From NCBI GenBank assembly GCA_022539475.1, contig VCMS01000241.1, forward strand, positions 62,001 to 126,000: DNA of 64,000 nt, written 5' to 3'. The stretch comes from Gracilaria domingensis (Eukaryota > Rhodophyta > Florideophyceae > Gracilariales > Gracilariaceae). The notes beneath the pieces were generated by a model. That model searched no databases, was not told where the DNA came from, and worked only from the letters and a program-made list of their open reading frames with translations. The translations under genes and the position numbers were made by a program. Position 1 is the first letter of the stretch. Every line of letters begins with the position of its first letter. Below are positions 35,055-45,830 of this stretch, one piece after another.

Positions 35055-36316
35055 GATGTAAGAGAGGAACTGCAGCGAACCAGATAATGCGGTGGCAGAC
35101 AGGCGGCAATAGCAAACGACAGCGGTAAACAACAACAGCAAACAACAACAACAAACAACAACAAACAACAATAACAACCAACAACAATAACAACAAACAA
35201 CAACAACAATAAAGATGAATAGTCGGGTGCAAAAGGAACTAAGATTCCTGGTACCCTAGGGAGTCGGACCCCTGACCCCCGGAGACTCTCCGGGTAAGAA
35301 ACGACTTCTGCAGTCTACCTCCTCCTGCGTTCTAGGAGAAGGTGCGTCGCTCTCTACGAGACTTCCAGAGGATGGTTAATGACCGAAGATATGCCTTCAC
35401 CAAGTAAAACCCTCTCTGGTCTCTTGCAAGAACTTGCGCGACCCTGAAACTGCAGGTACTATGACAAACCGAGGTACGCTTCTAGCAAGCAAACAATGAA
35501 GTTCACAAGCGGCCTGATCCTAAAAAGGTGGTCAGCCTACGACACGTCGCCTCCCCGCACCACCGAAGCAGTACGGATCAAAAGCTCGTTTCAGTTTGCC
35601 TTCGCCACAGATCAAGAACCCAACACAAAGTCAGGTCAGCAACAATAAAGGTGGACCACCTCCTGTCCAGTGCAGTACGTCACGGCACCCCGTCCACAAA
35701 TGCCCCCGCGAAGAATACCAGGTCTTTCGACCGACACCGTTATCTGCCACTAAGGACCGGTGGGAAACTCGCAAGACGGAACAAATGCTTTGGTTCAAGC
35801 CGCCAGACTAACGTCCCCGATTGCTCGGATCAACCGCTCGTCGCACCGAAACTCAAGTGATCACCACACCTGCCGAGCACACACGCAGTGCACGGACTTC
35901 AACAGAAACGAATGCTGAGCACAACACACAAGTGCACAGACTTCAACAACACAAGGTCCTCAACCTCTCGGATCAGAACCCACAAAGACGACGTGGGGAT
36001 CCCAACAATAATAACAGAGGGAGACCAAACGAAGCGGATAGCGATCGACAACACGGGCAACAACGAGCGCCCAAACACAATCACGATAGAAAGTCAACGT
36101 CGAACCACCACCAACAAAACGCCCTCAGGGAGGAACGAACGACCGAAAGAAGAAAGTCAACACCGACCAACGATACGGTCAACACACCCGACGCAACGGA
36201 GAAGGGAACGAAAGGGAAAACAGCGAAGCGGATGAACGGCGGTGAGGGAGAGCGGCGAGAATCAGCGGCGAGAGGGAACGATAACGGCAGAGGTCAGCGG
36301 GGCTGGGCCCATAACC

Positions 36317-37102
36317 TGATAGAGGTTGAAGCTGAAAGGGAAGGTTGAAGAAAGGATGGGGGAATGAAGGGAAGTTCGCCAGCTCTGGCTCGGAATTTAC
36401 TTGGAGGCGCTCGAGTCACCGCTTATATAGAACTACTTTGCGCAACCATCGCACAACTCCAACTCCAAGCAATACCTAAACCACTAGCTAGAGACACTCA
36501 ATACTACCAATCATCTTCTAACATAACATGGTAACACTGCCACACTATCATGACAGCTTACAACAACAAAGTACAACGACGCACAACAGTGCACAACCGT
36601 GCTCATCAAGTTAGGTGCTTACACATAACCATGACCATGCACAGATTCACATAGTGCCAACACACTGTAATCCGTACCTGCCACCATAACAGTTACGTAC
36701 AAGCTCACCAACTAACACGTCACCACAAACTCACTCCAAGTCCTACGTCACCAACAATACCACAGTGTAAACCTCTTGACAGCGCATCTACTCTTCACCA
36801 TAGTGCCGAAGTCACATGAAGCTGTCCTACATGTCCACGTACATACGTGTGTACCCTGCGCATCATGTACAGCATGCCCAGTGTATTAGCTACACACGTG
36901 TCCCCTGGAAACAACCCATTAGCGCCACAACACTTGTACGAACCACAATGCATATGACCATTTGCAGTAGCCAATCAGAAGCCCGTTTCACGTTGAGTTT
37001 GCTCAGAGGCGCATATGCGCTTTTCCAACGGCACCCTCCAAAACAGCCCATGCTCCCCAGCACTTTTGGTTTTCAGTGACAGCACAGGGTCAACATCCAA
37101 CA
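36317..37102 (-). repeat. 5' LTR of copia element A
   Basis: 786 bases, TGATAG...CCAACA on the plus strand. Near-identical to 57080-57865 and to the split copy at 24286-24937 plus 30939-31077. Confidence 0.9.
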
Positions 37103-37157
37103 AGAGTGCTCGTCACTTTCAGTTCCAGAGCACTCGTCAAACCTCACATCTCGTGAC

Positions 37158-37534
37158 TGTTAGAGGTTATAGCTGGGATCGGAAAGTTGACATGAGGAAG
37201 GATGGGGGGAATGAAAGGAAGTTCGCCAGCTCTTGCTCGGAATTTACTTGGAAGTGCTCGAGTCACCGCTTATATAGAACTACTTTGCGCAACCATCGCA
37301 AACCTCCAACTCCAAGCAATACCTAAACCACTAGCTAGAGACACTCAATACTACCAATCATTGCCTAACATAACATGGTAACACTCCCACACTATCATGG
37401 CAGCTTACAACAACAAAGCACAACAGTGCACAACAGTGCACAACAACTTACGTGCATACACATAACCATCACCATGCACAGATTCACATAGTGCCAACAC
37501 ACTGTAATCCCTACACCACACCATAACAGTTACG
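37158..37534 (-). repeat. Partial variant LTR of the copia A family
   Basis: Begins TGTTAGAGGTTATAGC, the variant LTR end also seen at 61556 and, inverted, at 56213. It follows the family LTR for about 375 bases, then breaks off within the LTR and joins a copia leader in the opposite orientation. It is a rearranged, broken remnant. Confidence 0.7.
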
Positions 37535-38626
37535 TCAGCGACAAGCGGTTGATCCGAGCAATCGGGGACGTTAGTCTGGCGGCTTCAACCAAAGCGGACG
37601 TGCTGTCTAGCGGGATCCCACCCGTCCTTCGGGGCGGATAATGGTGTCGTTCGGAAGACCTGGTAGTACCGCGAGTGCTGAAGTGGACGGGGTGCCGTGA
37701 CGCACTGTTGGACTTGGGTGGCTCACCTTTGTTGTTGTTGACCTGACTTTGTGTCGGGTTCTTGATCTGTGGTGAAGGCAAACCGAAACGAGCTTTTGAT
37801 CTGTGCAACCTCGGTTGAGCGGGGAGGCGACGTACCGAAGGCTGACCTTTTCAGGATCAGGCCGCCTGTCGGCATTATTGTCTGCTCGTTAGTAGCGTAC
37901 CTTGGTTTGTCATAGTAGCTGCAGTTTCGAGGTCGCGCAAGTTCTTGCAAGAGGCCAGATTGGGTTAAGTGGTGAAGACATATCTTTGGTCATTAACCAT
38001 CCTTTGGACGCCTCGTAGAGAGCAACGCGCCTTCTCCTGGAACGCAGGAAGAGGTAGACTGCAGAAGTCGTTTCCTACCCGGAGGGTCTCCGGGGGTCAG
38101 TGGTCCGATCCCCTAGGATACTGGGAATTTAGTTCCTGCCAGTGGTCCCGACTATTGAAGTTTTTGTTGTTGTTGTTGTTGTTGTTTGCCGTTGTTGTTG
38201 TTTGCAGTTGTTGTTGTTTGCTGCTGTTGTTTGCTGCTGTTGTTTACTGCTGTTGTTTGCTGTCGTTGTTTACTTTCGTTGTTTGCGGTTGCTGTCTACT
38301 TGCCGGCGCCGTATTTGATTTGCTCCGCTGTTTCCTTCTGACAACATGGATTCGTTTAGTGGGCTCAAGATCGAGAAGTTGGGTGAGGATAACTTCCACA
38401 CATGGAAGCAAAAGATTCAGTACGTACTTGCACTGAAAGACCTCAAGAACCATCTCACCACTTCTGCATCCACCGATGAAGAGGAACTGGCGAAATGGCA
38501 AATCCGAGACGAAAGGGCTAGAGCGATCATTGGACTCACGCTTGCCGACGAGCACTTGGATCACATTCGTGACATTGACACTGCTGCTGACGCATGGAAG
38601 GCCATCTGCAATGTGTTCCAACGCAA
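37535..38626 (+). mobile_element. Copia A-family fragment: leader and start of gag, split by giant transposon copy 2
   Basis: This is a plus-strand copy of the copia A leader (compare 35850 downward) followed by the gag start at 38346. It is cut at 38626 by giant transposon copy 2. The gag sequence resumes for about 25 bases at 49453 and then becomes unrecognisable. The fragment is broken. It supplies the empty-site sequence that fixes the borders of the giant transposon. Confidence 0.8.
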
Positions 38627-38642
38627 CGTCTGTCTCTTGCAG
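38627..38642 (+). repeat. Terminal inverted repeat, 5' end of copy 2
   Basis: CGTCTGTCTCTTGCAG. It matches the inverted 3' end except at three positions and begins directly after the copia gag text ending ACGCAA. Confidence 0.8.
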
Positions 38643-40447
38643 ATGCTAGTTTTTGGCGAGGGTCGTCCAGAAAGTGGCAAGGGTCGTCCAGTAAATTTTT
38701 TGAAAAAATATCGAGATCAATTATTTCAAAATTTGCAGATAATTGCTTGGGTCGTCCAGAATCGCTGTGCAGTAAATACTGGTGGGTTTTCCACTCGTGC
38801 TAGTTCTTTAGTCGAGGGCTACCTGAACTGTATTTCGCGAAGTCTAGGTTCAGTTTCCATTAAGGTGCACATTACACGATACCTTCTGCGGAATGATACC
38901 CTGCAACGCATGGAATACTAGTGCTAGTACAGATGATGCCCATTATGAAATCATACCGTTTTATTCGTATCTATTCTTCTATCGACTGCTTTTGCTAACC
39001 ACTACTTCGCTATATTACATGTACCATATCCCCATGATAGAGCGGGTGTAGGCGCAATCTGCGGCAGATGCCGCAGACTGCACGTCCACCATCGGCTGTA
39101 TCGGTAGAACAAATACGCACTCCGAGAGGATGAGGCGCGAAGCGCCTCATCCTCTCCGTTCCTCATGTAGGGAACCATGTCCAGATGCATGGTTCCCTAC
39201 TTGAGGAACCTGCACCTGCAACTCGTGAGCTACGTCCGCATCAAAAGTCATTTACCTGTATACGCAAGCAGAAAGTATCCATAAGTTAGTCAATGATCCG
39301 TTGGATACATTTGAAATGCGATGGAACGTACCATTGATAAAGCAAAACAGAAACGTTGCGCTAGAAAAGTCGAGGGACCTAGTAACTCGCAAAATGAAAA
39401 AGAAGAAGGAAAGGGATCGGTTAGATTACCAGCCCACCATCATCGTAAAGCGCGAAAGGTGTCGAAGCGAGAACTCACAACCAAGGACACCAAGAATGCC
39501 CATGCAGCAAACATACCTCAAGATGCGATAAACGAAAGAGCAGCCTATGTCCCAACCAAGTACCAGAATCGCGTATCCCGAACAGCCAGAGATCGATCTT
39601 GAGAGACGAAATGAAATTGGTCGTTTACCTGTATACGCAAGCAGAAAGTATCCATATGTTAGTCAATGCTCCGTTGGATACAGTTGAAATGCGATAGAAC
39701 GTACCATTGATAAGAGCAAAACAGAAACGTTGCGCTAGAAAAGTCGAGGGACCTAGTAACTCGCAAAAGTAACCCAAAGCCGTTTTCTTGCCGTGTACAT
39801 GTCGCAGAGCGCGAAGAGACGTGGTGAGGATTGGTTAGTTTAGAACAAAGATACGTAGAAGGAAATGGAAGCACGTACGAAAAGACTGCACGGAATACAT
39901 CCGTGAGATACGGATGCTGTCCGCTTTATGGAGACGTCCGACGAGGGCGGAGAAAAAGAATGAGGTACGCTTCATGTCCGCTTAATGGAATCCATTCTCA
40001 GCACGCTACTTCGTAATCCGTCGTACTTTTTTCCGCCCTCGCACTTCGTAGCGAGTGCGAGGGCGGAAAAACGTACGACGGAGCGGAGTAGAACGCGAGG
40101 ATGGCACGGATCACGACGGTAACAAAAGGTCGGACGTCGGACGGGCGGGCGGCGGCGGCGGAGGGAAGAGATTTATTTTTCTGTGCGAGATTGGACAAGT
40201 GTACAGCGTACAACGTTGGGAAACTACAGGTTTATAACCAGTGGTAGATAATACGAGAAGTACACCCTTGTGTTGAGGTCGACGTGTACCTACGTTCTTT
40301 TTTGAACGAAAGCACGTGATTTAAACTCAAAATATATTCTCCGTTCTGAGCAAGACGTCGATATTGACTGTCGCTCGACCTCCTTCTCCCTTCGGACGCC
40401 CTTCCCTTGCAGTCTTTGTCGTCGTTTCTTGTTCATTTCTTCTTCCC
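38643..40447 (+). promoter_or_regulatory. 5' subterminal region of copy 2: hairpins and a tandem duplication upstream of the transposase
   Basis: No convincing gene. The terminus-proximal part repeats GGGTCGTCCAG three times (about 38660-38760). Perfect hairpins occur at 39124-39138/39142-39156 (15-base arms) and 39167-39179/39188-39200 (13-base arms). A larger one occurs at 40017-40045/40054-40082 (29-base arms, one mismatch). A segment with CGCTAGAAAAGTCGAGGGAC is present twice (about 39315-39400 and 39690-39770). Copy 1 has the same layout. The region probably contains the transposase promoter and binding sites; that role is inferred from position only. Confidence 0.55.
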
Positions 40448-43400
40448 ATGGTCTACTACTGTACACATAAGAAGCGTGGGTGCCCCTTCGTTACTCGCCG
40501 AGGAGTCTTATCTCTTCAACAGCATGTCAACCATTGCCCGTTTCGTCTGAAAGCAGCGCTGGAAGACGACAATAGGCGGCCCATTCGGAGAAGCAAGCGT
40601 CTCAAGCTTTCCGCGCCCGCGCCCGCATCTTCCGAAACGGTCACTGCCCCTTGTCGCCTTCCCGAGCCTCCGGTGTCCGAGGACATCGTCGACCCCACTC
40701 CGTGCGCCCCTCCTATTCCGGACACTTCGCATTGTGTTTCTCCTTCCCCGGGTCCCGCGTCATTAGAGCGAGAACACGGAAGCAGTTCCCGCCCAGTGCC
40801 TTCTGAGGAGGCCCTTGGTGATTTGCATATGGATTATCTCACGGTTTGTCTGGCTTCAGTAGCTTCCAACCTTGGTCATCGTGAGGCGGACGAGCTAATT
40901 GGGTTACTTCGGGACCCGCGATTCTCGCAAAAGCGATTCAACGAGACCATAACAAGTTCCAAGCGCTGTACAGAACTGAAGAACGCCATTTTCGAACGAT
41001 ACGCCTCAAAGGACGGTTTCAATCGAAGAATTGTCTCGCCAGAAGGATGTAAGTTCAGCGCCACCCTCTACACGAGAGACCCCGTTCAGACACTTGTGAA
41101 ACAGCTCCAGTTGGCTAACAACGAAAACACATTCTTCCACCTTATACCTCAGACCCACTCCACGAAAATATCTCACCCCATGTCCGGCTCTCTCGCAAGA
41201 GACGCCACCTCAAAACTTAAGGAAATGGTCATGGGCTCTTTGGATAGTAGAATAGTGTGGTACTCCCAAGAAATAAGTTACAGTGAATCTTTCGTAGGTC
41301 TTCTGCAGGTATACACCGATAAGTCTTCAACAACTCTAAAGCAAACATCGGTTACCGCCTATCCTCTTTACCTCATATTTCTCAACTTCTCCGACGAGCT
41401 TCGCCGTAAGTGTATCCGTGATGACCTCACAGTAGTGGCATACTTTCCGACCACACTGATCGAGGTTTCCGCATCTGAAGCAGACGCAATGCCATTCGTT
41501 TCTAGCAAGTCTCTACGCGAGTCCAGGATGCAAATCCTTCAAGAATCTCTTCGTCAAGTCCTGGAGCCCATTCTAAATCTCACGCAGAAAGGTTTTCAGT
41601 TCATCGGCGAAGACAAACTAAGTCGAGTGTGCCATCCTCTGCTTGCATGTTATTGTGCGGATATTCCTGAGGCTAAGGACATTCTGTCCATTCTTCATCG
41701 GACCAAAACAGAAAGCCCGTGTCATAGATGCAAAGCCCCTCGCTCATCTTTATGCAGTCCTATTCCCACCTCATTCAACGGACGTTCTCAAAAGCACACG
41801 AAAAGCATCCGAAAGACATACACAGCTATCTTGCAACATGCACAAAAAGACGAGGCGGAAAGACGTCCACGTCGTGCGAGGGAGAGGAGATCTCAAGCGG
41901 ATACTCTGATGCGTTCAAATTCCATATCTCTCATTCCTTCGTTCCTCGAAACTTCCGTAAGCCTTTGAATGCTCCCGGGATTGTCTCCATACAGTCTGTT
42001 CTCATTCGAACCATTACAAAACTTGCATCTCGGCATCTCAAAGTTGATAAAAACGGCCACAATCGAGAGACTGCAGTCAGACACCCTGTGCACCACAATA
42101 GGAACATCTGCATCGCGTTCATTTCGAACGATACGCACCCAACTCCTCAACCATGCAAACGCAATTCTAGCTGCCATAGAACGCGATTCTCCTGCCAAAG
42201 GTTTACATATCGATTTCTCCACGCAGGAGAAAGGCAAATCTTTGAATGGTATCTTCACGAAAGACGGTCTCCGTGGAATGCTGGAGGCCAAAAACTACAA
42301 AGCACTTGACATGGTCTTTCCCTTCATAGGAGCATTCTTCGACATATGCTGTGGAGAACAGGACGTTGCCCCAATCACAACCGTTTTCTCTCAGTACTCG
42401 GACTTGCTTTCGACCTTATTCAGATATAATCGTGACCCGTATTGGACTGAAAGCTCTCTCCTGTGTCTTAGTTCGGAGATTGAAGCCTTCAAGCGTTCCG
42501 CAACAAAGACTCTGGCGGATTTTCATCCCTCCAGACTGGGAACTCTGAAGTTTCATCTTCTCGATCATCTCGTGGACGATATTCGCCGTCTGGGAAGTAT
42601 CAAGTACTACGACGCAGGCATATACGAACATGCACACCTGCTATTTAAGAGACACTACAAAAAGACGTCCAGAAGAACAGCAACGGCTGTGGAGGAGACT
42701 ATTCGCTCCATTGAGCACGGACATGTTAGAAAGCAATGGAATGGCAATACTCCTTACCAGCGTAATCCAGGTTTACCAGGAACTTCCACACAGCTTCCTC
42801 GGTTTGCAATGAGAGGGCGTTCTTTCACTTTACGAGCTCTTCAACATCGTGTTTCAAGTATGTCCAGTTCAAAAACATGGACTGCTGTTAGAGAGATGTT
42901 CTCAAGTACGGACACAAGGTCGATTCTTGATCAGATTGGTGAACAGGCCCTTCCTCCTTTCCTCAGTCTCGTGAAAGAAACACTGGATGAGCACTCTATT
43001 ACATACTTCCCAGAAAAGACAAGGATAACTCTGGTGAATTCGGCCCTCGTGAAAGGCGGTTTCGTTCCGACTCTTGAACACTTCGATTCGTCTTCTAAGG
43101 CACTTAAGCTGGGACGACCCAAATACCCCATCATTCAACGTGTCTTCGCTTCTCCAGCATTTGGTCCCAGTAGAATGCGAAAGTTTTCCACTGTATTGGT
43201 AAGCGGAGAAGATTCAGAGACTTGGGTTGCCCAGGTAGTCGCTCTGATGTCGGCCACGTCGCGATTCGGAGCTATTGCAAAGGTCGCGTACTGTGCTAAA
43301 AGTCGCGGATCAAGTGGGTGTGAAGCGCTAGTTTTCTCTAGTTTGATATGTGTGCACGGCGTGTGCAGCGAAATCACTGCCAGAAGAGCCGGGAGGAGTG

Positions 43401-43474
43401 CTTTCGAAGGTCTCCGGAGGGTGCCAAAATGTGGCCAGAACGTGCCCGCGGGCGGAGGGGGTCGGTCGTGTTAG
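40448..43474 (+). pseudogene. Plavaka/CACTA-like DDE transposase with N-terminal zinc finger, one in-frame TGA
   Basis: The first ATG of the frame (40448) gives MVYYCTHKKRGCPFVTRRGV followed by QQHVNHCPF, a C2H2/C2HC-type finger. The middle has FVGLLQVYTDKSSTTLKQTS with VTAYPLYLIFLNFSDELRR, resembling the Plavaka/CACTA core (VYSDxTxLTNF...WPVYLFFGN). It is followed by HPLLACYCADIPEAKDILS with a C-x2-C pair (PCHRCKAP), and later FEPLQNLHLGISKLIK, like the (D/P)LHxLxLGxxK motif of Tnp2-type proteins. A single TGA at 41966-41968 divides two halves (534 and 501 codons as open frames) that are in the same frame. Copy 1 aligns across the site. The C-terminus reads into the palindrome array. The superfamily assignment is from motif memory and needs a profile search. 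The TGA makes full-length product unlikely unless read through. Confidence 0.7.
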
Positions 43475-44228
43475 GGTAGCTACCCTACCACGACCGGACC
43501 CCCCCGCCCGCGGGCACGTTTTGGGCGATGTTTTGAAAAATGTGCGATATTATGCCCGCGGGCGGAGGGGGGTCGGTCGTGTTAGGGTAGCTAACCTAAC
43601 ACGACCGAACCCCCCCGCCCGCGTGCACGTTTTGGACGATTTTTTGAAAAATGTGCGATTTTTTGCCCGCGGGCGGGGGGGTCAGTCGTGTTAGGGTAGC
43701 TGCCCTAACAGGACCGGACCCCCCCGCCCGCGAGCACGTTTTGAATGATTTTTTGAAAAATGTGCGATTTTATGCCCGCGGGCAGGGGGGGTCGGTCGTG
43801 TTAGGGTAGCTACCCTAACACGACCGGACCCCCCGGCCTACTGGCACGTTTTGGACGATTTTTTGAAAAATGTGCGATTTTATGCCCGCGGGCGCGGGGG
43901 GTCGGTCGTGTTAGGGTAGCTACCCTAACACGACCGGATCCCCCCGCCCGCGGGCACGTTTTGGACGATTTTTTGAAAAATGTGCGATTTTATGCCCGCG
44001 GGCACGTTTTGGACGATTTTTTGAAAAATGTGCGATTTTATGCCCGCGGGCGCGGGGGGTCGGTCGTGTTAGGGTAGCTACCCTAACACGACCGGACCCC
44101 CCCGCCCGCGGGCACGTTTTGGACGATTTTTTGAAAAATGTGCGATTATATGCCCGCGGGCGGGGGGGTCCGGTCGTGTTAGGGTAGCTACCCTAACACG
44201 ACCGACCCCTCCCCGCTCGCGGGCACGT
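43440..44228. repeat. Palindrome array 2: seven units centred on head-to-head TTAGGG
   Basis: Seven palindromes, centres near 43476, 43588, 43698, 43808, 43918, 44073 and 44184, most spaced about 110 bases. The core is TTAGGGTAGCTACCCTAA, flanked by CGACCG/CGGTCG, runs of C or G and GCCCGCGGGC. Linkers are TTTTGGACGATTTTTTGAAA-like and nearly identical between units; one linker is duplicated without a palindrome (about 43985-44045). Compensatory differences keep some arms paired. The array is bounded by inverted copies of a flank of about 80 bases containing AGCGAAATCACTGC (43370 and, inverted, 44275). Despite TTAGGG, it is internal to a transposon and not a telomere. Confidence 0.92.
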
Positions 44229-44652
44229 TTTGGCCACATTTCGGCGCCTTCCCGGGACCTCCCAAAACACGCCGCCCCGCAGTGATTTCGCTACACCCGG
44301 CCGCCGGTACGTTGGCGCCGCTGTCCACGTGTATTCGCGGGAGTAGGCTGTACATGGAAGTAAATGAGTGTTCTCTTGACTACTATGCAAAGCATTTGAA
44401 GAGCATGATTAGAGAGCCCGACCATTGCTCGCGTGAGTCATCATTGCGCGAACTCCACGACTCTAAAGCGTACAATCAGTGTGCGAGCGGCCACGGACAG
44501 GACACGGACGAGACTGGCAGTGCGCTGGGAGGAGCTGCCGAAAGCGGGGGTGCCCAGCGTAAATCGCCATTTAAAAGGCTCGCATCCGTTCTTGTATCGT
44601 CCAGAGCGAACGTATTGTTGATATACACCTTTCACTGCAATAGCTGTTCAAC

Positions 44653-45771
44653 ATGAAGCCAACTCGTGTTCGAAAGCGTACGCAAAGCGTGACTCCTCGC
44701 ACTCGGCGGAGCACTCGATTATTGCAAGGTGGAATGCGGGTTTCTCTGCAGATGGATATTGAGAATGAAGGAAAGGTGATAGTGGGGTAAGCGTTTTTGC
44801 ATGGAATTGGAAGTGTTCTACGCCGCGAGTTGCTCGGGAAGCAATTGGACCCAGGTCTTGTGATGGTTCATAATATTCTCATCAGTCGAAGCGGTCAGAC
44901 GTTCTACCCTTACCGGGCGGAGGGCCTGGATCTTCCACAATATATCCAGGATCTCCGGACGGCCGCTCCTTGGGATGGGAAAATGATGGAACCGGTGGCA
45001 GCCAGCATTCCGGCGTCGAAGCGAGGAACGGTGAGCGCTATGAGTGAGGTGATGACGCCGACAAGCCGCACGGAGCCAATTCGAAGTTCATCAACACCGA
45101 GAGGTAGCGCATCAGTAGCACCTCCACGGGCAGGTCCGTCGTCTGTTACGAAGCAGTCTATGAAGACGAGAGCATCCCCAGCTACGAAGCGGACAGGTCA
45201 AACAAAGTCTACCTCCGTTACGAAGCCCCTTGCGTCGAAAAGGGCTTCTCCTGCGATGAATCAAACCGTCGACACAAGGGGATCTTCTGCGTCAAAACAG
45301 ACGGTTCAGCAGGGGACGGCTGTGCAAGAGGAGGAAGATGAGATCATAAAAGGTCCTCTTCCAGACGCGGATGCGCAATCCGCACAAGGAGCTGGTCCAT
45401 CTGTACCCCAAACTGCACCAGAAACTGCGGAGCAGCAGGACGATGACGTTGTGCTTCTGTCCGCAAGAATGGCACGTTCAAGTGTTTCTGGCGAGCGGTC
45501 TGGAACACAAGGGACACCTACTCGGAGCAAGACGTACAGACGAATTCGTCAGAAGGTACCAAAGGTGAACCTCAATTCCAATTTCGTGTACAACAAACTG
45601 TGGCAGTGGAGAGAAGAAGTGGATTCTGCTATTGGAGACCTGTTGCAGAAGATGGATGCGTTTGTTATCTATCCCGGCGATAAAAGTTGCGAAATTGTGG
45701 ATAACTTCCGGTTTTCACTTCGACAGTCCATTGTACGTGAAGTTAGGGAACAGGTCATTTCGATAAAGTAA
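44653..45771 (+). CDS. Unknown basic nuclear-type protein gene, with an in-frame TAA early on
   Basis: A frame starting ATG at 44653 encodes KPTRVRKRTQSVTPRTRRST, then MDIENEGKVIVG, and meets TAA at 44788-44790. The same frame continues at once with FLHGIGSVLRRELLGKQLDP and runs to 45771. The central 150 residues are Ser/Thr/Lys/Pro-rich and include repeated SxxTKxxxxxRASP text, typical of a disordered linker; the C-terminus looks folded (NKLWQWREEVDSAIGDLLQK). The TAA follows GGG and overlaps GTAAGC, a possible 5' splice site, so an intron is an alternative, but I see no good acceptor. The domain layout (basic tail, disordered middle, helical end) resembles chromatin proteins. The family is not recognised. 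Confidence 0.45.
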
Positions 45772-45830
45772 CTTTTATGTTTAACTATCTCTAAAAGGTT
45801 TACAACACCGAAAAGTCATGTTTTCTAACC

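Larger units (their letters stand above)
24286..37102 (-). mobile_element. Copia element A: complete Ty1/copia LTR retrotransposon with element B nested in its 3' LTR
   Basis: On the minus strand the element runs from its 5' LTR (37102-36317) through a leader of about 1.26 kb and a single gag-pol frame (35054-31098) to its 3' LTR (31077 back to 24286, interrupted by element B). LTRs are about 786 bases with TG...CA ends and differ at only a few positions, so it is young. Target duplication AGAGT lies at 24281-24285 and 37103-37107. Next to the 5' LTR the plus-strand text GCTGGGCCCATAACC equals the anticodon arm of initiator tRNA-Met, as in Drosophila copia's half-tRNA primer. Apart from the nested insertion it looks whole. 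Confidence 0.9.
23800..37157 (-). mobile_element. Copia copy C: older broken Ty1/copia fragment, split by element A
   Basis: Sequence at 23800-24280 is the middle of a copia polyprotein on the minus strand, closely matching element A at 32480-32965. It stops at the 5-base duplication AGAGT (24281-24285) and resumes after element A at 37103, running to 37157, where a variant LTR begins. It is the host into which A inserted, so it is the older of the two. It is a fragment and clearly broken; its far side is lost in the gap. Confidence 0.75.

Noticed and set aside
34964-35232. Short Leu/Cys/Val-rich membrane-like frames
   Set aside because: They translate the CAA/TTG-rich copia leader and are low-complexity artefacts.
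41957-41994. A 38-base GT-AG intron that would remove the transposase TGA
   Set aside because: It shifts the downstream frame away from the recognisable FEPLQNLHLGISKL text, and other introns here are about 100 bases.
17085-44228. The regularly spaced palindromic arrays could be mistaken for CRISPR arrays
   Set aside because: The repeats are longer than the linkers, linkers are nearly identical rather than unique spacers, and the setting is a eukaryotic transposon.
43440-44228. TTAGGG motifs as a telomere or chromosome end
   Set aside because: They occur singly, head-to-head inside palindromes, internal to a mobile element, and not as tandem TTAGGG runs.
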